Assembly: GCF_000374085.1 (NCBI RefSeq)
Contig: NZ_KB893499.1
Coordinates: 1-64,000, forward strand
Direction of reading: 5' to 3'
Length of the DNA stretch: 64,000 nt
Source: Spirosoma spitsbergense DSM 19989
GTDB lineage: Bacteria > Bacteroidota > Bacteroidia > Cytophagales > Spirosomataceae
A program made the position numbers and the translations under genes. Within the stretch, counting starts at the first letter, position 1; each line of letters starts with the position of its first letter. Of this stretch, positions 44,600 through 51,398 are shown one piece after another. The notes under the pieces were generated by a model. It saw nothing but the letters and a program-made list of their open reading frames with translations, did no database searches and was not told where the DNA came from.

Positions 44600-46244
44600 C
44601 TCGCTTCAGTTTTTACTGTTCTTTATCGTCGTTACCCTGAGTTACTTTAGCCTGAAGTGGCGGGGGCGATGGATTTTGCTGTTGGTAGCCAGTTGCTACT
44701 TCTACATGGTTCTTAAGCCGGAATACATCGTTATTCTCTTTCTGACCATCATTATTGACTACATAGCCGGTATCTGGATTGAAAAATCAACCGGAAAAAC
44801 CCGCCGGTGGCTGCTGATTCTGTCTCTGATTTCCAACATCGGTATTCTGGCTTTTTTCAAATACCTGGGCTTCTTTACCGAAAATGTAACGTGGTTATTT
44901 GAACAGATTGGTATGCCCACCGTTGCCGACCAGGTATTTAGTCTGGGAAACCGGCTGTTCATCAAGGTATTGCACCTGTTCGGCGAAAGTGGCATTTCTT
45001 CCTTCAAAGACAACAAGAGCATTTTGCCCGTCGGCCTGTCCTTCCACACGTTTCAGGCCATGAGTTATACCATCGAGGTGTACCGGGGCAACCAAAAAGC
45101 CGAGCGACACTTTGGTATCTACGCCCTCTACGTCATGTTCTACCCACAGCTGGTAGCGGGCCCTATCGAACGACCACAAAATGTACTCTGGCAGTTTCAC
45201 TCCTACTTTAAATACGATAAAGAGAATGTAAAGGCGGGCCTGATGCAGATGGCGTTTGGCCTGTTCAAAAAGCTTGTTATTGCCGACCGCCTGTCCATGC
45301 TCGTGGACTATGCGTATGGCGACCCGTCGCAGCAAAACGGCATGACACTGCTGGCAGCCACATTTTTCTACACGTTCCAGATTTACTGCGATTTTTCGGG
45401 CTACTCCGACGTAGCCATTGGAGCGGCACGGGTGATGGGCTTCACGCTCATGGAAAACTTCCGGACACCCTATATTGCCCAGTCCGTATCGGAATTCTGG
45501 CGACGCTGGCACATTTCGCTCTCCACCTGGTTTCGGGATTATCTGTACATACCACTGGGTGGCAACCGGAAAGGGCCTTTTCGGCAGTACCTGAATATGC
45601 TCATCGTTTTTCTGGCCAGTGGTTTATGGCACGGACCCAACTGGACGTACGTTATTTGGGGTGGCCTGAACGGCCTCTATCAGGTTATGGCCGTTCTGCG
45701 CGATAAACTGCTGGTACGACTGGGTTTTTCGGTTACACCGGCACTACGCCCTGTTTCGGCTTCATCCGGCAACGTGCATCCGGGAGCCGAATTTCCGGAT
45801 CGGGGTCCCGTTTCGGCCCAACCCGGCAGCCCTCCTCATCCGGCCACCTACAGCCCCGTTTCGACACAGGCCAGGCCCGGAAACCCCCGCCTGGCAGTGA
45901 ACCCAAAATCGACCCTACTCGTGATAGGGAACACACTCTTTACGTTTGTGCTGATTATGCTGACGTGGGTATTTTTCCGCGCGCACAGCCTGAGTGATGC
46001 GCTGTTGATTCTAGGAAGAATTGGCACATTCTCGTTCAGGGATACCCTCGCCAGCCCCATGAATTCGGTCGAAATGGGATTCTGCCTTTTCCTGATTGCC
46101 TTCCTGATGCTGAAAGAATATTTCTACCTCACCATCCCTACCCGAAGTACGGCTCGCTTTGTGGTGCTGTTTGGTCTAATCACCTTCCTGACGTACCTGT
46201 TCGGGGTTTTCTCGGCCAATCAGTTCATCTATTTTCAGTTCTGA
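44589..46244 (+). CDS. MBOAT-family O-acyltransferase (AlgI/DltB-like)
   Basis: 551 residues, 10-12 membrane helices. VSEFWRRWHISLSTWFRDYL and the active-site His in ASGLWHGPNWTYVIWGG are MBOAT hallmarks of AlgI-type enzymes that transfer acyl groups onto exported polysaccharide. Residues about 382-440 form a proline/serine-rich hydrophilic insertion (VTPALRPVSASSGN onwards) between membrane segments, which is unusual for the family. An AlgJ/DltD-like partner is not seen in this window. It overlaps the GT2 gene start-to-stop, so the product most likely acylates the glycan made by the cluster. Confidence 0.92.
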   Translation: MLFNSLQFLLFFIVVTLSYFSLKWRGRWILLLVASCYFYMVLKPEYIVILFLTIIIDYIAGIWIEKSTGKTRRWLLILSLISNIGILAFFKYLGFFTENVTWLFEQIGMPTVADQVFSLGNRLFIKVLHLFGESGISSFKDNKSILPVGLSFHTFQAMSYTIEVYRGNQKAERHFGIYALYVMFYPQLVAGPIERPQNVLWQFHSYFKYDKENVKAGLMQMAFGLFKKLVIADRLSMLVDYAYGDPSQQNGMTLLAATFFYTFQIYCDFSGYSDVAIGAARVMGFTLMENFRTPYIAQSVSEFWRRWHISLSTWFRDYLYIPLGGNRKGPFRQYLNMLIVFLASGLWHGPNWTYVIWGGLNGLYQVMAVLRDKLLVRLGFSVTPALRPVSASSGNVHPGAEFPDRGPVSAQPGSPPHPATYSPVSTQARPGNPRLAVNPKSTLLVIGNTLFTFVLIMLTWVFFRAHSLSDALLILGRIGTFSFRDTLASPMNSVEMGFCLFLIAFLMLKEYFYLTIPTRSTARFVVLFGLITFLTYLFGVFSANQFIYFQF

Positions 46245-46249
46245 TGTGG

Positions 46250-46257
46250 TATATTTG
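46250..46257 (+). promoter_or_regulatory. -7 promoter box of the Uma2 gene
   Basis: TATATTTG, an exact TAnnTTTG match, 22 bp before the start codon and 6 bp after the stop of the upstream gene. No -33 TTG is found. Confidence 0.45.
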
Positions 46258-46278
46258 ACTTAACCAATCTCCAGACAC

Positions 46279-46884
46279 ATGGCGACTCTCACTGCTCCCG
46301 CTCCGTCGGCACCTGTCAGCAAATCGGACCATATCTCGTTTCGGGTGCCTCAAATCCAGACGCTGGATGATTTTTATGTCTTTTGTCAGGAAAACCCCAC
46401 CTATAAGTTCGAGCGTAGCGCCGACGGAACCATTGATGTTATGCCCAATACAGGAGGAAAAACCGGAATGCGTAATTCCGAACTGAATGCTGATGTCATT
46501 ATTTGGAATCGTCAGACAAAATCAGGCATAGTTTTCGATTCGTCGACTGCATTTTTCTTACCCGATGGCAGTACCCGTTCACCAGACGTGGCCTGGATTA
46601 GCCGGGAACGATGGGATGCTCTGACGGATGGGGAGCAGGAGAAGTTTCCGCCCGTTTGCCCCGATTTCATCATTGAATTAGTATCCCCCAGCGATTCGCT
46701 GAACAGTGCCAAAAAGAAAATGCAGGAAGTCTGGATGGCAAACGGTTGCCGCTTAGCCTGGCTCATTGACCCCAAAACCGAGACTACCCATATATTCCGG
46801 GCTAACGGGGAAATCCAAATCGTTCCGTTCAATACGACGCTGTCCGGTGAAGAAGTGCTGGCTGGATTTGAACTGACTCTGTAA
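46279..46884 (+). CDS. Uma2 family (DUF820) putative endonuclease
   Basis: 201 residues of the PD-(D/E)XK-like Uma2 fold. RSPDVAWIS and PDFIIELVSPSDSLNSAKKK hold the acidic and Lys residues, with the final strand CRLAWLIDPKTETTHIFRAN. The family is greatly expanded in cyanobacteria and some Bacteroidetes and has no firmly known role. It is monocistronic with its own -7 box. A second Uma2 gene lies at 50629-51297, with low similarity, so they are not recent duplicates. Confidence 0.88.
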   Translation: MATLTAPAPSAPVSKSDHISFRVPQIQTLDDFYVFCQENPTYKFERSADGTIDVMPNTGGKTGMRNSELNADVIIWNRQTKSGIVFDSSTAFFLPDGSTRSPDVAWISRERWDALTDGEQEKFPPVCPDFIIELVSPSDSLNSAKKKMQEVWMANGCRLAWLIDPKTETTHIFRANGEIQIVPFNTTLSGEEVLAGFELTL

Positions 46885-46890
46885 CTATCC

Positions 46891-47400
46891 TCACTTCTTT
46901 TCCACAAACGCCATTGCTACGCCATTCATGCAATACCGTAAGCCGGTAGGGTCGGGCCCGTCGTTGAACACGTGCCCCAGGTGGGCATCACACACCGAAC
47001 AGCGCACTTCTGTTCGCCCGCCATCCGGTTCGGTATAGACAGCGTTGGGTACGATGGGCGCGTAGAAACTGGGCCAGCCCGTATAGGACTCAAACTTGGT
47101 TTCGGAGGAGAAAAGGGGATTCCGGCAACTCACGCAGGTATATACTCCCCGTCGATGTTCGTGCGTCAGGTCACTGCTGTTTGGCCATTCGGTGCCGTTA
47201 CGCCGGGCAATGTTATACTGCGAGCCCGTCAGGAGCGCTTTCCACTCCGCATCCGTTTTCTCAACCCGCCGATTGCCGGGCGACGTAGCCCCCGCCGGCC
47301 GACGATGCGGGGGGCGCGGCTTCGCTATGTAGGTGCCGTAGAGCCATAGCCCTCCACCCAGGAGGGTAGCCAATACTATAAATACCAGGGTTGGTTTCAT
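46891..47400 (-). CDS. msrB: Peptide-methionine (R)-S-oxide reductase, membrane-anchored
   Basis: 169 residues. An N-terminal hydrophobic segment (VFIVLATLLGGGLWLYG) anchors it on the periplasmic side. Zinc-binding pairs are CVSCRNP and CSVCDAHLGHVF, and the catalytic Cys is in LRYCMNGVAMAF, where the more common sequence is RYCxNSxxL. YTGWPSFYAPI is the substrate loop. It reduces methionine-R-sulfoxide in envelope proteins. It converges with the Uma2 gene (6 bp apart) and follows the MoxR-type gene on the same strand. Confidence 0.93.
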   Translation of the reverse strand: MKPTLVFIVLATLLGGGLWLYGTYIAKPRPPHRRPAGATSPGNRRVEKTDAEWKALLTGSQYNIARRNGTEWPNSSDLTHEHRRGVYTCVSCRNPLFSSETKFESYTGWPSFYAPIVPNAVYTEPDGGRTEVRCSVCDAHLGHVFNDGPDPTGLRYCMNGVAMAFVEKK

Positions 47401-47459
47401 GCGTGTACACTGCTTTTTTGTAGTAAAACAACAGAGCGCAGTCTACCGTTCGCCAGCGG

Positions 47460-48437
47460 TTAGCGGCCAATCGGTACTTTCCGCAGGATGGAATCAATAA
47501 CCTGCAGGGTGGTAACGCCATCGGCTTCGGCTTCGTAATTGAGCATAATGCGATGATTGAACACATCCGGGGCCAGTTCCTTGATGTCTTCGGGCAACAC
47601 ATAATCGCGCCGGTCGAAGTAGGCCAGGGCTTTGGCCGCCAGATTCAGGTTGATACTGGCGCGGGGCGATACCCCAAACTGGATGTAGCGGGCCTCATCG
47701 CGGAAGTTATACTCCATGGGCCGGCGGGTGGCAAAAACGAGCTCTATGATGTATCGTTCCAGGGTTTCTGAAATGGTAATGCCGTTAATTTCATCCCGAA
47801 TTGCCACCAGTTCTTCCTTCCCTAAAACAGGACGCACTTCATATTCGAAATTCATGTTCGACATACGTCGCATTACAGTCAGTTCATCCTCTTTGCTCAG
47901 GTAATCGACAAAAACTTTCATCATGAACCGGTCTACCTGCGCTTCGGGCAGTGGGTAGGTTCCCTCCTGCTCTACCGGGTTTTGGGTGGCCAGTACCAGA
48001 AAGGGCCGGTCGAGCATAAACGTTTCCTCGCCAATGGTCACCTGCTTTTCCTGCATGGCTTCGAGCAGGGCAGCCTGTACTTTAGCCGGTGAGCGGTTCA
48101 CCTCGTCGGCCAGAATCAGGTTAGCAAAAATAGGACCCTGTTTTACTTCGAACTCGGCCGTTTTCTGGTTGAAAATCATCGTTCCAATCAGGTCGGCGGG
48201 CAACAGGTCGGGGGTGAACTGAATGCGCTGAAAGTCCAGTTCCAGCACTTTGGCCAGCGTATTGATGGTCAGTGTTTTGGCCAGACCGGGTACCCCTTCG
48301 AGCAGGATATGTCCGCCCGTAAACAACCCAATAAGCAGCCGATTGAGCAACCGATCCTGCCCCACCACAACCTGGCTCATCTCGGCAAATACCTCACGGA
48401 TTTTTGTGTGGTAGGAAAAGGTGGTTGTCGATTGCAT
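47460..48437 (-). CDS. MoxR-family AAA+ ATPase
   Basis: 325 residues. Walker A is EGVPGLAKT, Walker B is LILADEVNRSPAKVQAALLEAMQE, and sensor I is LATQNPVEQEGTYPLPEAQVDRF. MoxR ATPases act as chaperone-like activators, usually encoded with DUF58 and vWA-domain genes. None of these partners follows here; the next gene on the strand is msrB. The start codon borders a decamer repeat array. Confidence 0.92.
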   Translation of the reverse strand: MQSTTTFSYHTKIREVFAEMSQVVVGQDRLLNRLLIGLFTGGHILLEGVPGLAKTLTINTLAKVLELDFQRIQFTPDLLPADLIGTMIFNQKTAEFEVKQGPIFANLILADEVNRSPAKVQAALLEAMQEKQVTIGEETFMLDRPFLVLATQNPVEQEGTYPLPEAQVDRFMMKVFVDYLSKEDELTVMRRMSNMNFEYEVRPVLGKEELVAIRDEINGITISETLERYIIELVFATRRPMEYNFRDEARYIQFGVSPRASINLNLAAKALAYFDRRDYVLPEDIKELAPDVFNHRIMLNYEAEADGVTTLQVIDSILRKVPIGR

Positions 48438-48594
48438 TATTCGTTGTCATTTATAGTCATTACTGGTCATTTGGCAGTCATTCATTATCATTTTTGGTCA
48501 TTGGCTATCCGCCTTGTGGTGGTGCTCATGGAGCTTTACACAAAAAATAGCAACTCAATGACGGTTGGTGAATTCTAATGACAACGAATGACTT
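48438..48594. repeat. Repeat array of ~10-nt units (AATGACNNNN) before the MoxR-type gene
   Basis: On the minus strand the segment nearest the MoxR start reads AATGACCAAA, AATGATAATG, AATGACTGCCA, AATGACCAGT, AATGACTATA, AATGACAACG. AATGACGG, TAATGACAACG and AATGAC occur in opposite sense at 48556-48594, so the two ends can pair. It also borders the stop codon of prmC. Confidence 0.65.
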
Positions 48595-48595
48595 T

Positions 48596-49444
48596 TCAAA
48601 ACGTCGCCCGGATGCTTCGGTCCTTGCCGTGAATATCTTTATACACCTGAATTTTAGTGAATCCCCGTTCGGCAAATACCTGCCGGGTAGCCTCGCCAAA
48701 TCGCTCGTTTATCTCAACATAACAGGCACCGTTTCTGGTCAGATGGTTCGTACAGAAATCGGCCACCGCTTTGTAAAAAACCAGCGGGTCATTATCTTCC
48801 ACAAACAACGCCAGACCAGGTTCGTAGTCAAGTACATTCCGGTCCATATCAAGCGCTTCGGACCGGGTGACGTAGGGTGGATTGCTCACCACACAATCAA
48901 ACCGGTTGTTGAAATCGGGCGATACGTTCAGGATATCCTGAATGGCGAATGTTACCGCTCCCTTCAAATTGACGGCGTTGTGCCGGGCCAGGTCAAGGGC
49001 TTTCGGGGAAACATCCCAGCCCGTCACCACCGACTGAGGCAGGAACCGGGCCAGCGTAATGGCAATACACCCGCTGCCCGTACCAATATCCAGAATGGGC
49101 ACATCGTCGGTACGGTCGGCAAAATCGTGCATGATGAGCCGGACCAGGTCTTCCGTTTCGGGCCGGGGAATCAGTACGTCGGGTGATACATCGAACTCCA
49201 GTCCGCAAAAAATAGTGGTGCCGATCACGTGTTGAATCGGTTCCTGCCGGTTCAGCCGCTCGAGTATCTTAAACCAGTCGGGTTCCGTACGATTTGGTGG
49301 CAGGGGCTTATCGGTTAAAATATCCGTTTTCCGCAGACCGAAATAGTGGTCGAGCAGCATAAACGCCATTTCCCGTGCTTCTTCGGGTGAATAGGCAGTA
49401 ATATTCCGGCTGATTCGTTCGTAAAGAGGTTTGGCTGTAGCCAT
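48596..49444 (-). CDS. prmC: Release factor glutamine methyltransferase
   Basis: 282 residues. The N-terminal helical domain is followed by the SAM-binding Rossmann fold with PILDIGTGSGCIAITLA (motif I) and the substrate-binding VVSNPPYVTRSE (NPPY). LIPRPETEDLVRLI precedes it, as in PrmC/HemK. It methylates the Gln of the GGQ motif in release factors RF1 and RF2. It is divergent from ribD, 137 bp away. Confidence 0.94.
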   Translation of the reverse strand: MATAKPLYERISRNITAYSPEEAREMAFMLLDHYFGLRKTDILTDKPLPPNRTEPDWFKILERLNRQEPIQHVIGTTIFCGLEFDVSPDVLIPRPETEDLVRLIMHDFADRTDDVPILDIGTGSGCIAITLARFLPQSVVTGWDVSPKALDLARHNAVNLKGAVTFAIQDILNVSPDFNNRFDCVVSNPPYVTRSEALDMDRNVLDYEPGLALFVEDNDPLVFYKAVADFCTNHLTRNGACYVEINERFGEATRQVFAERGFTKIQVYKDIHGKDRSIRATF

Positions 49445-49459
49445 TTGATTGTGGTCGAG

Positions 49460-49467
49460 TAATTTTG
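49460..49467 (+). promoter_or_regulatory. -7 promoter box upstream of ribD
   Basis: TAATTTTG, an exact TAnnTTTG match. It would give a leader of about 110 nt that includes the heptamer repeat. No -33 TTG at the expected spacing. Confidence 0.35.
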
Positions 49468-49486
49468 CGTAAAACTAAAGAAGTTT

Positions 49487-49578
49487 GTGGTATTCGGTTT
49501 TCGGTTTATGGTTTTCAGCAGGCTGGGAAGCCGGAGCGAAACCACTGTAAACCGGAAACTGACTACCGAAAACGACAA
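49487..49578. repeat. Hairpin of 7-nt microrepeats (GGTTTTC / GAAAACC) before ribD
   Basis: The left arm reads GGTTTTC, GGTTTAT, GGTTTTC. The right arm reads GTAAACC, GGAAACT, GACTACC, GAAAACG. The same unit type is found before aroA at 56052-56152, six kilobases away. Confidence 0.65.
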
Positions 49579-49581
49579 ACA

Positions 49582-50628
49582 ATGAATCCATTCATGCTCC
49601 GTGCCCTCGAACTAGCCACCCTTGGCCGGGGCAGCGTTAGTCCCAATCCCATGGTCGGCTGCGTGATTGTTCACCATCCTGAAGGGCGGGAACCGCGCAT
49701 CATTGGCGAAGGCTGGCATAAGCAGTACGGCGACTGGCACGCCGAAGTGAATGCCATCCGCTCGGTTCGTCCCCAAGATACGCATCTATTGCCGGAAGCT
49801 ACCGTTTATGTCACACTTGAACCCTGTTCACACTGGGGAAAAACGCCCCCGTGCGCTGATTTACTCATCGAAAACCGGGTGAAACACGTCATCTGCTGTA
49901 ATGATGACCCTAATCCACTAGTATCGGGACAGGGTTTTGCCAAACTTCGGGCGGCTGGCATCTCCGTAGAAACGGGTGTTTTAGCCAAAGAAGGTCGGGA
50001 GCTGAACGCACGCTTCTTTACGTTCATCGAGCAAAGAAGGCCTTATATCATCCTGAAATGGGCCGAAACGACGGATGGGTACCTGTCCGGCGAAGGCGGG
50101 CAACCCATCCAGATCAGTGGCCCGTTGGCGCGCCGTCTGGTTCATAAGTGGCGCAGCGAAGAAGACGCCATTATGGTGGGTACCAACACCGCCCGCATGG
50201 ACAACCCCCGCCTGAATGTGCGGCTCTGGCCTATCGACAGGGATCCGGTACGTATCGTTTTCGATAGAGACCTCTCGCTTCCCCCCAACCTACATTTATT
50301 CGATGGTTCCCAGCCAACTATCGTCTTTCATCGACAACAGAAAGCAGCCCTTCCAGAACGCCCGAATCTTACGTACGTATTCACCGACTCACTCGCGCAA
50401 TCGTTGACGGAGCTCCATCAGAGCAAAATCCAGTCGGTTCTGGTAGAAGGCGGGACAACGGTACTACAGGCGTTTATGGATACCGGACTTTGGGATGAGA
50501 TGCGCGTGCTTCGCAGCCCGATGATGCTGGGCAAAAGTCGGACCGCCGTGGTAGCTCCCAGGGTGGAAGGAAGACTAATGAGCCGGGAAATGGTGGGCGA
50601 AGATGAACTGAGTATGTACCGATACTAA
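49582..50628 (+). CDS. ribD: Bifunctional riboflavin deaminase/reductase
   Basis: 348 residues from the ATG at 49582; a longer frame upstream is made of the microrepeat. MLRALELATLGRGSVSPNPMVG starts the deaminase domain, with zinc ligands in WHAEVNAI and TLEPCSHWGKTPPC. The reductase domain (about 145-348) contains LKWAETTDGYLS and EEDAIMVGTNTARMDNPRL. Together they catalyse two steps of riboflavin synthesis: deamination and side-chain reduction of the pyrimidine. Its stop codon directly abuts the stop of the convergent Uma2 gene. Confidence 0.95.
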   Translation: MNPFMLRALELATLGRGSVSPNPMVGCVIVHHPEGREPRIIGEGWHKQYGDWHAEVNAIRSVRPQDTHLLPEATVYVTLEPCSHWGKTPPCADLLIENRVKHVICCNDDPNPLVSGQGFAKLRAAGISVETGVLAKEGRELNARFFTFIEQRRPYIILKWAETTDGYLSGEGGQPIQISGPLARRLVHKWRSEEDAIMVGTNTARMDNPRLNVRLWPIDRDPVRIVFDRDLSLPPNLHLFDGSQPTIVFHRQQKAALPERPNLTYVFTDSLAQSLTELHQSKIQSVLVEGGTTVLQAFMDTGLWDEMRVLRSPMMLGKSRTAVVAPRVEGRLMSREMVGEDELSMYRY

Positions 50629-51297
50629 CTAAAGTGGAGAGCTGCTCTGCAGAATGGCTACCATCGTCTGCATGTTGACATCTTCGTCGAAAGTTGCCTG
50701 GATAGGTATAACAAATCCCGGAAGTGCAAAACTGTGTATGTTTCCTTCGGAGGCCTTCAGAACCAACTGATAGTTCCCGTTCACCAGATGGTATTGCTCG
50801 ATGAAGGATTCATCGGTATCGACAATCCAGTACTCTTCAACGCCATGCGCCTGATAATCGTCAAATTTCACCCCCCTGTCGCGCTTGGCAGTACCGTCTG
50901 AAAGCACTTCAATCACCAAATCAGGGGCCGGAAATAAGGTCTGTTTCGGGTCGAAATTATCCGCTTTACTACGGTTGAAATAGCAGATATCCGGTTCATA
51001 ATCATTCCGCGTCAGCGCTGTCATGATTTTTTCGATACCAACGAAGCCCAGTTTGTGTTTACGAACATAGACATTCAGCAATTGGTATAAGAATCCAGTT
51101 CCTTCATTGTGCATCTTTTTAACCGGTGAGTGCATGACCAGTTCGCCATTGATAAATTCAACCTTGAATTCATCCGTGACATCCTCGTAGAAAGCCTGTC
51201 GGTTTTCCCGTTCTTTATGTAGTGCCGCCTGGATTTTCTGCATAATCAAAAAAGCATCCGGGTACTCTAAAATCGTCTCAACAAGGGTGTGGGGCAT
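50629..51297 (-). CDS. Uma2 family (DUF820) putative endonuclease
   Basis: 222 residues. EFINGELVMHSPVKKMHNE, YEPDICYFN, PDLVIEVLSDGTAKRDRGVKFDDYQ and EYWIVDTDES match the Uma2 PD-(D/E)XK core in order: Glu, Asp, ExK-like pair, final strand. It is longer at both ends than the other Uma2 protein of the window and diverged from it. It is a single gene, with its 3' end touching ribD and its 5' side protected by the terminator hairpin of the TonB receptor gene. Confidence 0.88.
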   Translation of the reverse strand: MPHTLVETILEYPDAFLIMQKIQAALHKERENRQAFYEDVTDEFKVEFINGELVMHSPVKKMHNEGTGFLYQLLNVYVRKHKLGFVGIEKIMTALTRNDYEPDICYFNRSKADNFDPKQTLFPAPDLVIEVLSDGTAKRDRGVKFDDYQAHGVEEYWIVDTDESFIEQYHLVNGNYQLVLKASEGNIHSFALPGFVIPIQATFDEDVNMQTMVAILQSSSPL

Positions 51298-51342
51298 TAA
51301 CGCGTGGTTGTGGCTAGCTAATATACAGCTATATTATCAAAC

Positions 51343-51375
51343 ATCCCGTAGCAGGCCTGGTGCCTGCTACGGGAT
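51343..51375 (-). terminator. Terminator hairpin of the TonB receptor gene
   Basis: ATCCCGTAGCAGGC (51343-51356) pairs perfectly with 51362-51375 over a 5-nt loop, 24 bp after the receptor stop. The U tract on the minus strand is weak (TGTTTG). Confidence 0.75.
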
Positions 51376-51398
51376 ATGGATGGAGGTCAGACAGCATA

